DNA of 64,000 nucleotides from the NCBI RefSeq assembly GCF_009720485.1, contig NZ_CP045245.1:248001-312000 (forward strand), written 5' to 3'. Both the position numbers and the translations under genes were made by a program. Positions 19,201-27,243 of the stretch are shown here, one piece after another. The notes under the pieces are model-generated. The model saw only the letters and a list, made by a program, of their open reading frames with translations. It did no database searches and had not been told where the DNA came from. The stretch comes from Cellulomonas sp. JZ18. Lineage in GTDB: Bacteria; Actinomycetota; Actinomycetes; Actinomycetales; Cellulomonadaceae. Within the stretch, counting starts at the first letter, position 1, and each line of letters opens with the position of its first letter.

Positions 19201-20731
19201 GCCGCGCGTGCGTCCCGAGGGCTTCGACTGGATGGTGCCGGGGCTGCGCGCCGAGCTGCTGACCGCGACGATCCGCGCGCTGCCCAAGGCCGTGCGCGTG
19301 CAGCTGGTCCCCGCGCCGGACGTGGCGCGTGCCGTCGACGCGTGGATGAGCGAGCACGTCGCGTCCTGGGAGGACACCGTGCGCGCCGCCGACGCGGCAC
19401 CGTCGTTCCGCGAGATGTTCGCCCGGGCCGTGCGGGCGCTGCGCGACGTCGACGTGCCGCCGGACGCCGTCGAGGAGGACCGTCTGCCCGCCCACCTGCG
19501 GATGACGTTCCGCGTCGTGGGGGAGCGCGGCGGGGTCGTCGACGAGGGCAAGGACCTGGTGCTGCTGCAGCGGCGCAACGCCGGCCGCGCGCAGGACGCG
19601 GTGTCGTCGGCCGTGCGCAGCGCGGTGCGCGCGGCCATGGAGGAGGCGATGGCCGCCGCGGGCGGCGGTGCCGGTGCGTCCGCGTCGGGGGCAGGGCCGA
19701 CCGCCGACGGCGACGCCTCCGCCTCGGGGGCGCGCGGACGGGACGGGCGCGGTCCGGACGCGCGCCGGGGTGCCGGTCCGCGTCCCGGTGACCGGCGCGG
19801 CGCGCCCACGGCACCGGACATCGAGCGCACGGGCCTGACGACCTGGCCGGACCTGCCGGGTCCGCTGCCGGAGGTCGTCGAGGCGCCGTCCGCCGCCGGC
19901 GGGGTCGTGCGCGCGTACCCGACGCTCGTCGAGGAGACCGCCGGCGGTCGGGCGTCCGTGGCGCTGCGCGTCCTCGCGGACGCGACGGCGGCCGAGGCCG
20001 CGGCGGGGCGCGGCCTGCGCCGGCTGCTCGTCCTCGACGTCGGCCTGGCGCCGGCGCGCGTGACGAGCCGGTGGACGGGCACGCAGGCGCTCGCGCTCGC
20101 GGCGTCGCCGTACCCCTCGACGGACGCGCTGGTCACCGACGTGCAGCTCGCGTCGGTGGACCGGCTCATGGCGCGCCACCTCGGTGGCCGGTCGCCGCGC
20201 GAGGTCCGGGACGCCGACGCGTACGCGGCGCTGCAGGCGGCCGTGCGCGCGGGTCTCGAGGACGACGTGCACCGGGTGGTCGGGGACCTCGTCACCGTGC
20301 TCGGTGCGTGGCGCGAGCTCGACGGCGACGTGCGGGGCGTCAGCAGCCTCGCGCTGCTGTCGACCGCGCAGGACGTGCGCGAGCAGTCCGCCGCGCTCGT
20401 GCACGACGGGTTCGTGTCCGAGGTCGGCGCCGACCGCCTGCCGCAGCTCGTGCGCTACCTGCGCGCGGCCCGGCACCGGCTGGCGAAGGCCGCGGAGAAC
20501 CCGCAGCGCGACGCCGACCTCGCGTGGCAGGTGCACGACGTGCTGGAGCAGTACCGGGCGGCACGCACCCGGCTCGCTGCCGGTGCGCCCGACCCGGGGC
20601 GGGCGCGGGCGCTGGACGACGTGCGCTGGCTGGTCGAGGAGCTGCGGGTGAGCCTGTTCGCCCAGCAGCTCGGCACGCCGGTCCCGGTCTCGCCGACGCG
20701 CATCCGCAAGGCCCTCGCGGCGCTGGGCTGA
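16283..20731 (+). CDS. hrpA: ATP-dependent RNA helicase HrpA
   Basis: DEAH-box RNA helicase of 1482 residues, close to the usual actinobacterial HrpA length. After an Arg/Gly-rich N-terminal tail come Walker A GETGSGKTT (near residue 92), DEAH (near 189), SAT in VITSATIDS, and motif VI NQRSGRSGR, then the helicase-associated, OB-fold and DUF3418 regions. Two low-complexity linkers interrupt it (about residues 640-680 and 1120-1180, Gly/Ala/Arg/Asp-rich). Start GTG 16283 is preferred because GGGAGGA lies upstream; a GTG 33 bases earlier is also in frame. Role: RNA remodelling and resolution of stalled or collided ribosomes, inferred from the family. Confidence 0.95.
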   Translation: MSTTDPTPATDERAPRRPRGRRGRGRGEGGRPDGERREERRARDEQRLAQAAERRAAVQVPAVVYPEQLPVSARRDEIAAAIRDHQVVVVAGETGSGKTTQLPKIMLELGRGRAGQIGHTQPRRIAARSVADRIADELGVPLGGVVGYQVRFTDESSDETLVKVMTDGILLAQIQRDPMLRRYDTLIIDEAHERSLNIDFILGYLTRLLPQRPDLKVVITSATIDSARFARHFAGPPTDEHPDGVPAPVVEVSGRTYPVEIRYRPLTGEGTEDRDMVTGIVDAVDELMAEGPGDVLVFLSGEREIRDAEDALRGALGNRVTDPRHPQAVELLPLYARLSAAEQRRVFERHDTRRVVLATNVAETSLTVPGITYVVDPGTARISRYSKATKVQRLPIEPISQASANQRSGRSGRLSPGIAIRLYSEEDFASRPEYTEPEILRTSLASVILQMISVGVVSSPDEVVDFPFVDPPDVRAVRDGVALLTELHALDVREGRTRLTETGRALAQIPVDPRLARMVVEAGRRGVAREVVVIAAALSIQDPRERPAEQRETADQLHRRFADPNSDLLSYLNLWTYLREQQRVLSGSAFRRMCKAEHLHYLRVREWQDVVTQLRDLTKPLGIEAKGAPTPVSDEVVAARAAAETAGRDGGRGRRGPAGAPVQDVTPPSDEPATPGGTADETRTRWAWDGDAIHQAVLSGLLSQVGMQLVTEVQATGKDAKGKGRAASDRRARNEYLGARGARFAIFPGSALARRPPSWVMAAELVETSRLWARDAARIKPEWAEELGAHLVKRTYSDPAWSTRQGAAMVNEKVLLYGVPIVSQRRVLLGTVDPAGARELFLRHALVQGEWTTHHAFFHENRRLLAEVGDLEARTRSRLVVDDDVLFDFYDERVPDDVVSARHFDRWWKDARRRDPDLLTFTRELLVGSDTAVDESQFPSRWPQGELSFPLTYQFQPGTEADGVTVHIPLPQLPRVRPEGFDWMVPGLRAELLTATIRALPKAVRVQLVPAPDVARAVDAWMSEHVASWEDTVRAADAAPSFREMFARAVRALRDVDVPPDAVEEDRLPAHLRMTFRVVGERGGVVDEGKDLVLLQRRNAGRAQDAVSSAVRSAVRAAMEEAMAAAGGGAGASASGAGPTADGDASASGARGRDGRGPDARRGAGPRPGDRRGAPTAPDIERTGLTTWPDLPGPLPEVVEAPSAAGGVVRAYPTLVEETAGGRASVALRVLADATAAEAAAGRGLRRLLVLDVGLAPARVTSRWTGTQALALAASPYPSTDALVTDVQLASVDRLMARHLGGRSPREVRDADAYAALQAAVRAGLEDDVHRVVGDLVTVLGAWRELDGDVRGVSSLALLSTAQDVREQSAALVHDGFVSEVGADRLPQLVRYLRAARHRLAKAAENPQRDADLAWQVHDVLEQYRAARTRLAAGAPDPGRARALDDVRWLVEELRVSLFAQQLGTPVPVSPTRIRKALAALG

Positions 20732-20833
20732 CCTCCGTGGCGCCCGCCGCTGCCGGCGGGGCGGCTGCGGCGGCGTGCGCCGGTGCGCTCCCGCACGAGA
20801 GCCGGTGCCGTCCGGATGTCGGGATCCGTCGTC

Positions 20834-20892
20834 GTCGACCCCGTGATCTGACGCCCGGTCCGGGCGGGAACGCGCGCGATCACGGGGTCGAC
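20834..20892. repeat. nested inverted repeat downstream of hrpA
   Basis: This is the only notable structure in the 318-base gap between hrpA and the PIN-like gene. Outer arms GTCGACCCCGTGATC and GATCACGGGGTCGAC are perfect over 15 bases and enclose 29 bases, which contain an inner 13-base palindrome GCCCGGTCCGGGC. It lies about 100 bases after the hrpA stop. It may be a terminator, or a dispersed intergenic palindrome. Confidence 0.75.
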
Positions 20893-21049
20893 CGCACCGG
20901 TGCCCGGCATGTGGCACCACGCGAGCAGCAGCGGGGGCGTCGCCGCGGGCGCCCGTGCGGGTGAGTCGCGAGTCGTCCCCGCACGTACGGGGACGGCCTC
21001 CCGGGCCGCGCCTGACGTCGGGCGCCGCCGGCCGGGGCACGATGGCCGC

Positions 21050-21451
21050 ATGACCCGTTACGCGATCGACCACCTCGTCGCCGTCGAGCTCGCCCGGGAC
21101 GGGGTGGTCGTCCCGGCGGAGCACCAGCTCGTCGGGCCGACGCTGCTGCGCTCGCACGTGCTCGGGTACCTGTACCGCGCGGTGCGCTCCGGCGTGCTCG
21201 ACGAGGCCGAGGGCCGGCGGCTGCTCGACGGCGTGACGACGACGAGGATGCGGCTGCTCGGCGACCGGGTCTCGCGCGCCACCGCCTGGCGGATCGCCGC
21301 CGAGCTCGGCTGGTCCGACACCTCCGACGCCGAGTACCTCGCCGTCGCCCAGCTCCAGGCCGACGCGTTCGTCACCCTCGACCCGGTGCTGCGCGCCGGC
21401 GCCGAGGGCCGCGTCCCGCTCGCCGAGGTCGAGGACCTGTACCCCTCCTGA
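21050..21451 (+). CDS. PIN-like domain protein without visible antitoxin
   Basis: Protein of 133 residues that resembles small PIN-domain ribonucleases (VapC type). An early Asp (RYAIDHLVAVELA, Asp7), a central helical part, and the C-terminal block SDAEYLAVAQLQADAFVTLD match the PIN pattern of a DAEYLALA helix followed by a VTxD strand. The middle acidic residue is not obvious. No antitoxin gene is next to it. Start ATG 21050 has CACGAT exactly six bases upstream and no ribosome site, so a leaderless transcript is likely. Confidence 0.65.
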   Translation: MTRYAIDHLVAVELARDGVVVPAEHQLVGPTLLRSHVLGYLYRAVRSGVLDEAEGRRLLDGVTTTRMRLLGDRVSRATAWRIAAELGWSDTSDAEYLAVAQLQADAFVTLDPVLRAGAEGRVPLAEVEDLYPS

Positions 21452-21504
21452 CGCGGGGCCGCCGGCCGGTTGCGGCCGTCCGTCCACCGGGTGAGCATCG
21501 CCGG

Positions 21505-22731
21505 ATGACGGACGCGCGCGAGCACGACCTGGTCCTCTTCGGCGTCACCGGGTTCGTCGGGCGGCTCCTCGCGGCGTACGTCGCCGAGCACGCGCCGCCG
21601 GGGCTGCGGGTCGCGCTCGCGGGCCGCAGCCGCGCGAAGGTCGAGGACGTCCGGGCCGGTCTGCCCGCCGCCGCGCACGACTGGCCGGTCGTCGTCGCCG
21701 ACACCCAGGACCCGGAGCGGCTCGCCGCGATGGCGCGCTCGACGCGCGTCGTCGTCAGCACGGTCGGCCCCTACCTGCGGCACGGGCTGCCCGTCGTCGG
21801 CGCGTGCGCGCGCAACGGCACCCACTACGCCGACCTGACGGGCGAGACGCCGTTCGTGCGCCGCGCCGTCGACCGGTACGACCACGTCGCACGGGCGGCC
21901 GGCGCGCGGCTCGTGCACGCCTGCGGGTACGACGCCGTGCCGTCCGACCTCGCGGTGCTCACGCTGCACCGGCGCGTCACCGCGGACGGCGCCGGCTGCC
22001 TGCAGGACGTGCGGCTCGTCGCGACCGCCCGCGGCGGGGTCAGCGGCGGCACGATCGCGTCGGTCCGCGGCATCGCGGAGCAGGCGGCGCGCGACGCCCG
22101 CGTGCGCCGGCTGCTGGCCGACCCGTTCGCGCTCAGCCCGGACCGCGACGCCGAGCCGGACGTCCCGCAGCCGCCCGACGTGCCCGCACCGGGCCGCACG
22201 GTCGACGGCGGCTGGGTGGCGGCGTCGCCGATGGCGTCCTTCAACACCCGGGTCGTGCGGCGCAGCAACGCGCTGACCGGCTGGTCGTACGGGCGGTCGA
22301 TGCGGTACGGCGAGGTCGCCGGCACGGGCCGGGGCGCGCGCGGTGCCGCCGCGGCGTACGCGCTGACCGCCGCGCTGCCCGCGTTCGCGGGTGCCGTGGC
22401 GTTCCCGCCGACGCGCGCCCTGCTCGACCGCGTCCTGCCGGCACCGGGCGAGGGCCCCGACGAGGAGACCCGCCGCACGGGCCGGTTCCGCATGGACGTG
22501 CACGCCGTCACGACGACCGGCCGGCACTACCGGGCGGTCGCGGCCGGTGAGGGCGACCCCGGGTACGCGGCGACGGCCGTCATGCTCGGCGAGTCGGCCC
22601 TCGCGCTCGCGCTCGACGGGGACCGCCTGCCCGACGCGGCCGGCTCCCTCACCCCCGCGACGGGGCTCGGCGACGTGCTCGTCGAGCGTCTGCGCGCGGC
22701 GGGGCACACGTACGAGGCGTCACCCCGCTGA
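21505..22731 (+). CDS. saccharopine dehydrogenase-like NAD(P)-binding oxidoreductase
   Basis: Protein of 408 residues with an N-terminal Rossmann fold (LVLFGVTGFVGRLLA, residues 9-23) and saccharopine-dehydrogenase-like body, similar to the mycobacterial trans-acting enoyl reductase group. Further marks are VVVSTVGPYLRHG near residue 83 and HYADLTGETPFVRRAVD near 110. Reduction of a lipid-linked double bond is known for some relatives; the substrate here is unknown. GAGCAT sits six bases before ATG 21505, a leaderless-like start. Confidence 0.85.
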   Translation: MTDAREHDLVLFGVTGFVGRLLAAYVAEHAPPGLRVALAGRSRAKVEDVRAGLPAAAHDWPVVVADTQDPERLAAMARSTRVVVSTVGPYLRHGLPVVGACARNGTHYADLTGETPFVRRAVDRYDHVARAAGARLVHACGYDAVPSDLAVLTLHRRVTADGAGCLQDVRLVATARGGVSGGTIASVRGIAEQAARDARVRRLLADPFALSPDRDAEPDVPQPPDVPAPGRTVDGGWVAASPMASFNTRVVRRSNALTGWSYGRSMRYGEVAGTGRGARGAAAAYALTAALPAFAGAVAFPPTRALLDRVLPAPGEGPDEETRRTGRFRMDVHAVTTTGRHYRAVAAGEGDPGYAATAVMLGESALALALDGDRLPDAAGSLTPATGLGDVLVERLRAAGHTYEASPR

Positions 22732-22780
22732 GGGCGTCCGGCCCCGACGAGTTCCCCCGCCCCCGCCGGTCGGTAGCACC

Positions 22781-23428
22781 ATGACGCCCCCCGCCCTGAC
22801 CGAGCAGGACGTGCGCGCCGCCGTGCGCGACGCCCGCCTGCGCCTGGCCGACACCCTCGCCGCCCTGCCCCGGGAGGCGTGGGCCACGCCCTCGCTCGCG
22901 GCCGGGTGGACCGTGCGGGACGTCGCCGCGCACCTGACGACGACCACGCGCGAGACGTGGGCGGACGTGCTGCGCGAGGCGGTGCGCGCCCGGTTCTCCT
23001 TCGACCGCATGACGCACGACGTGGCGGTCCGCCGGGCGCGCGCCTTCACGCCCGGGCAGCTCGTCGCCCAGCTGCGCGAGAGCGCCGCCTCGGACCGGCG
23101 GATGCCGATGTCCGGGCCGCTGGACCCGCTCATGGACCTCGTCGTGCACGCGCTCGACGTCGGCCGGCCGCTGGGCCTGCCCGACGCGACCCCGCCCGAC
23201 GTGGCCGTCGCGGTCGCGTCCTACCTGGCGGGGAACCGGCTCATGGGCGGCCCGCGCCGTCGCGCCGGGCTGCGCCTGGAGGCGACGGACGTCGACTGGT
23301 CGGTCGGCGCCGGGCCCCTCGTCCGCGGCCCGGTGCACGACCTGCTGCTCGTCCTGACCGGCCGGCCCGCCGGGCTCGCGGCGCTGACCGGCGACGGCGT
23401 CGCGGCGCTGCGCGACCGCGTGCGCTGA
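22781..23428 (+). CDS. maleylpyruvate isomerase/DinB-like (TIGR03083) family protein
   Basis: Protein of 215 residues of the mycothiol-dependent maleylpyruvate isomerase N-terminal type. The start of the four-helix bundle, LAAGWTVRDVAAHLTTTTRE (residues 39-58), carries the conserved His of this family, and VVHALDVGRPLG further on gives the second metal-ligand His. Members act on mycothiol-linked substrates or have unknown roles. It follows the oxidoreductase by 49 bases on the same strand. Confidence 0.8.
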   Translation: MTPPALTEQDVRAAVRDARLRLADTLAALPREAWATPSLAAGWTVRDVAAHLTTTTRETWADVLREAVRARFSFDRMTHDVAVRRARAFTPGQLVAQLRESAASDRRMPMSGPLDPLMDLVVHALDVGRPLGLPDATPPDVAVAVASYLAGNRLMGGPRRRAGLRLEATDVDWSVGAGPLVRGPVHDLLLVLTGRPAGLAALTGDGVAALRDRVR

Positions 23429-23458
23429 GGCGCCCGTCGACCGTCCGCCAGGCGCGCG

Positions 23459-25174
23459 TCAGGACCCCTCCGACGCCCGCATCTGCACCCCGATCTGCGC
23501 GGCGTCGACCCGCACGAGAGCGGCGTCGAGCGACCGCGACGAGTACGCACCGACGTCGCGCAGCCCCAGCAGCGTCTGCCGCTGGGCGTCGAGCAGGACG
23601 AGCAGCAGCTGCTGCAGGTCGGCGCGTACCGGGCCCGCGTCGTCGTCGGTGTCGCTCGCGTCGATCGCCGCGAGCTCGAGGCGCGCCCGCTCGACCACCT
23701 CGCGCGGGAACGGCGTCCCGTCCCGGCGGCGCAGGCCGTCGTCCTCGAGCCGGCGCAGCGCCGCGTGCCGCAGCTCGGCGCTGAGGGCGTCGCGCTCGCT
23801 GCCGTCGTCCGCGGGCCCGTCCGCCAGCCCGAGCCGGCGCACGACCCACGGCAGCGTCGCCCCCTGGACGAGCAGCGTGCCCGCGGCGACCACGAACGCC
23901 ACCAGGACGAGCAGCGACCGCTGCGGGGTGTCCGACGGCAGCGACTGCGCGGCGGCCAGCGTGACCGCACCGCGCATGCCGGCCCACACGAGGACCACCC
24001 CCTCGCGCGGCCCGAACGCCTGCTCGGCGAGGTAGTCGATGTCCGCGAGGCGGCGCCGCACGCGCCGGCGCAGCAGGCCCCGCCGGCGCTCGACCTCCTC
24101 GCGCGCAGCACCGGTGGGCCCCGCCTGCGTCTCCAGCCGGTCCTGGGCGCGGGTCAGGACGGCCCGCAGCCGGGGGATCCGCCGCGCCCGCCGGGCGAGC
24201 GCCCAGACCGACGCGCCGGCGAACACGGCGCGCACGGCCACGACGACCGCCGCGACGAGCGCGCCGAGGCCCAGGGCCAGCACCTCGCTGCCGTGCGCCT
24301 CGCGGACGTCGAGCACGAGACCCGACACCTGGAGCCCCATGAGGAGGAAGACGGCGCTCTCGAGCAGCAGCTCGAGCGTGCGCCAGACGGTCCGCTGCGC
24401 GGCGCGGTCCTCGGCCCGCAGCCGGCGCGGACCCCCGTGGCCGGTGACGAGCCCGGCGGTGACGGCCGCGACGAGGCCGGACGCCCCGAGGTGCTCGGCC
24501 GGCAGGTACGCGACGAAGGGGGCGACGAGCGAGATGGCGACGTTCGACGTCGCCTGCGCCAGGCGCGCCCGCACCTCGAGCTGCAGCCGGCCCACGACCC
24601 ACCCGATGAGCACCGCGACCGTGACGGCGACGACGAAGTCCCACGCGACGTCGAGCACCGACACCGCGGCCGCCATCGCGACGACCGCCGAGCGCAGCAG
24701 CACGAGCGCGGACGCGTCGTTGAGCAGCGACTCGCCCTCGAGCACGGTGACGATCCGCGGTGACACCCCGGCCTTGCGGACGATGGACGTCGCGACGGCG
24801 TCGGTGGGGCTGACGACGGCGCCGACGGCGACGGCCGTGGCCAGGCCGATGTCCGGCAGGAGCGCGTGCAGCACGACCCCGACGACGAGCGCCGACGCCA
24901 CCACGAGCAGCACCGAGAACACCGAGATGGTCCGCAGGTCGCGGCGGAAGTCCATCGCGGGCACGTTCGCCGCTGCGGAGTACAGCAGCGGCGGCAGGAT
25001 CACGCCGAGCACGAGCTCGGGCTCGACCTCGATGGGCGGCACGAACGGCAGGAAGCTCACGCCGATGCCGACGAGCACGAGCAGCAGCGGTGCGGCCACC
25101 CCGACGCGGGGGGCGAACGACGTGACCGCGACGATGACGACGACGCCGAGGACGATCGCGACGAGCAGGTCCAT
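23459..25174 (-). CDS. CPA1-type Na+/H+ antiporter
   Basis: Membrane protein of 571 residues with about 12 helices and a C-terminal cytoplasmic region of about 170 residues. Family motifs: LPPLLYSAAANVPAMDFRRDL, GAVVSPTDAVATSIVRKAG and EGESLLNDASALVL, which include the ion-binding Asp residues of CPA1 exchangers. It exchanges cations for protons across the membrane. ATG 25174 starts seven bases after the permease stop, so the permease gene upstream and this gene form one minus-strand operon. Confidence 0.93.
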   Translation of the reverse strand: MDLLVAIVLGVVVIVAVTSFAPRVGVAAPLLLVLVGIGVSFLPFVPPIEVEPELVLGVILPPLLYSAAANVPAMDFRRDLRTISVFSVLLVVASALVVGVVLHALLPDIGLATAVAVGAVVSPTDAVATSIVRKAGVSPRIVTVLEGESLLNDASALVLLRSAVVAMAAAVSVLDVAWDFVVAVTVAVLIGWVVGRLQLEVRARLAQATSNVAISLVAPFVAYLPAEHLGASGLVAAVTAGLVTGHGGPRRLRAEDRAAQRTVWRTLELLLESAVFLLMGLQVSGLVLDVREAHGSEVLALGLGALVAAVVVAVRAVFAGASVWALARRARRIPRLRAVLTRAQDRLETQAGPTGAAREEVERRRGLLRRRVRRRLADIDYLAEQAFGPREGVVLVWAGMRGAVTLAAAQSLPSDTPQRSLLVLVAFVVAAGTLLVQGATLPWVVRRLGLADGPADDGSERDALSAELRHAALRRLEDDGLRRRDGTPFPREVVERARLELAAIDASDTDDDAGPVRADLQQLLLVLLDAQRQTLLGLRDVGAYSSRSLDAALVRVDAAQIGVQMRASEGS

Positions 25175-25180
25175 GCGCCG

Positions 25181-26590
25181 TCAGGACTCGTGCGTGCCCG
25201 CGGGGTCGCCCTGGTCGACCGCGAGCGCGATCCGCTCGCGCTGCCCCTCGGGGCCGACGAAGGCGCGGTTGACCACGTACAGCACGACGCCGATCGCGAG
25301 CAGGATGCCGGCGCGTGCGTACACGTCGGCGTCCCGACCGGTCAACGGCGAGGCGAGCACGAGCGAGACGACGGTGCCGACCACGGGCGCCCACGTCGGT
25401 GCGCGGAACCCCCGCTCGGCGTCGCCGCGGGGCTTCGCGTCGTCGTCCGCCCGCGAGCGGCGCCGGAGCACGAGCACGGACACGTTGACGGTGGCGAACA
25501 CGAGCAGCAGCAGGAGCACGGTGGTGTCCGCGAGGCCGGACAGGTCGCCCGTGCTGACGAGCGTCAGGGCGATGACGGTCGTGAAGGCGATCGCCGTCCA
25601 GGGCGTGCGGCGCTGGGTGCCGACCCGGCCGAGCCACCCGGGGACGATCCCCTCGCGGGACATCCCGTAGACGACGCGGGAGGCCATGATCATGTTGATG
25701 AGCGCGGTGTTCGACACCGCGACGAGGGCGATGAGCGCGAACAGCCACGGCGGGAAGACGAGCCCGGCGACGCGGACGACCTCGAGCAGCGGGCCGGACG
25801 ACCCGGCGAGCGTGTCGGTCTCCACGAGCATCGACGTCGTGAACGCGACGGCGAGGTAGATGACGCCGGTGATGGCGATGCCGCCGAACAGCGCGCGCGG
25901 GAAGTCGCGGCGCGGGTGCCGGCACTCCTCGGCGAGGTTCACGGAGTCCTCGAAGCCGAGCAGGGCGTAGAACGCGAGGGCGGTGCCCCCGAGCACGGCC
26001 ATCCACGCGGGGCCGTCGGTCGTCAGGGTCATGGCGCGCGACGGGTCGCCCTCCCCGGCGAGGAACGCGCGCGCCCCGATGACGAGGATGACGACGAGCC
26101 CGGTGACCTCGATCGCGGTGAGCACGAGGTTCACCCGGACCGACTCGGCCACCCCGATCGCGTTGACGACGGCGATGACCAGCACGAACACCCAGGCGGC
26201 GACGAGGGTCGGCACGGTGACGAGCTCGGCGAGGTAGTCCCCGCCGAACGCCCGGGCCGCCGCGCTCGCGCTCGTGATGCCGGACATGAGGACGGCGAAC
26301 GCGACGAGGAACGTGACGAACGGCCGCCCGAACGCCCGCTGCGCGTACACGGCGGCGCCCGCGGCGCGCGGGAAGCGGCCGACGAGCTCGGCGTACGCGG
26401 TGGCCGTGAGCGCGGCGAGCGCGAAGGCCACGACGAACGGGATCCAGATGGCGCCGCCGACCTCGCCCGCGACGCGTCCGGTCAGGGCGTAGATGCCGGC
26501 GCCGAGGATGTCCCCGACGACGAACACGAGCAGCATCCGCCGTCCCACCGTCCGCTTCAGCGCGGTGGGCGGCGGCTCCGTGGCGACCAT
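25181..26590 (-). CDS. APC-superfamily amino acid permease
   Basis: Transporter of 469 residues with 12 predicted helices. The first helix has the APC signature GDILGAGIYALTG (unwound GAGI), and the sixth carries ALLGFEDSVNLAEECRHPRRDFP, typical for the cationic/broad amino acid permease branch. The substrate is not predictable. ATG 26590 is preceded by GGGAGGT. First gene of an operon with the CPA1 antiporter. Confidence 0.92.
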   Translation of the reverse strand: MVATEPPPTALKRTVGRRMLLVFVVGDILGAGIYALTGRVAGEVGGAIWIPFVVAFALAALTATAYAELVGRFPRAAGAAVYAQRAFGRPFVTFLVAFAVLMSGITSASAAARAFGGDYLAELVTVPTLVAAWVFVLVIAVVNAIGVAESVRVNLVLTAIEVTGLVVILVIGARAFLAGEGDPSRAMTLTTDGPAWMAVLGGTALAFYALLGFEDSVNLAEECRHPRRDFPRALFGGIAITGVIYLAVAFTTSMLVETDTLAGSSGPLLEVVRVAGLVFPPWLFALIALVAVSNTALINMIMASRVVYGMSREGIVPGWLGRVGTQRRTPWTAIAFTTVIALTLVSTGDLSGLADTTVLLLLLVFATVNVSVLVLRRRSRADDDAKPRGDAERGFRAPTWAPVVGTVVSLVLASPLTGRDADVYARAGILLAIGVVLYVVNRAFVGPEGQRERIALAVDQGDPAGTHES

Positions 26591-26819
26591 GAGGACCTCC
26601 CTGACCTGCGGTGAGGGGAGTCTCCTCCTGGTCGTCGCGCCCCGCCCGCCGAGCGCACGGGGCGCCCGGAGGGCGGGGAGGGCTCGACGGGCGGGCGGGC
26701 ACGCACCCCCCTACGCTCGGTGACCTCAGGGTGCGCGGCGCGCGGGCAGGCCGCCGCCACCCGACGGCACGTACGTCCCACGACACGACCGGCCGTCGCG
26801 GCCGGTCCGAGGAGGTCGC

Positions 26820-27161
26820 ATGAAGGGCAAGCTCACGTTCCTCGTCGGCGCGGGGGTCGGGTACCTGCTGGGCACCCGGGCCGGCCGGCAGCAGTTCGAC
26901 AAGATCAAGGGCTGGGCGACCGAGACGTGGCAGGACCCGCGCGTCCAGGGCTACGTGAAGGAGGCGGAGTCCGCCGCCACGGACTTCGCCAAGACCCAGG
27001 GCGGGGCGCTGAAGGAGAAGGCCGTGAGCACGGCGAAGTCGGCGTTCTCCAAGGGCGAGGGCGACGACACGGGCACGAGCGAGACGTCGCGCCCGCAGAC
27101 CGCCGCCGACGGCCCGCTCGTCGACGCGGACGACGCCAACCCGAACGGCTCCCGCCTCTGA
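26820..27161 (+). CDS. YtxH-like small membrane-associated protein
   Basis: Protein of 113 residues. The N-terminal segment LTFLVGAGVGYLLGTRAGRQQFDKI is a short glycine-rich hydrophobic helix typical for YtxH-like stress-related proteins, followed by amphipathic helices and a disordered acidic tail. ATG 26820 is directly downstream of GGAGG. Role unknown. Confidence 0.85.
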   Translation: MKGKLTFLVGAGVGYLLGTRAGRQQFDKIKGWATETWQDPRVQGYVKEAESAATDFAKTQGGALKEKAVSTAKSAFSKGEGDDTGTSETSRPQTAADGPLVDADDANPNGSRL

Positions 27162-27182
27162 CGCGTCCGACGACGCGCAGCA

Positions 27183-27220
27183 CGACCGCGGGCGGTGGGG
27201 TGACCCACCGCCCGCGGTCG
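27183..27220. terminator. strong bidirectional hairpin terminator
   Basis: Perfect 17-base stem CGACCGCGGGCGGTGGG with its complement and a four-base loop GTGA. It lies between the convergent YtxH-like gene and the PepSY gene and can serve both. Confidence 0.8.
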
Positions 27221-27243
27221 CGTCCGGGGTCGGCGGGGGCCGG

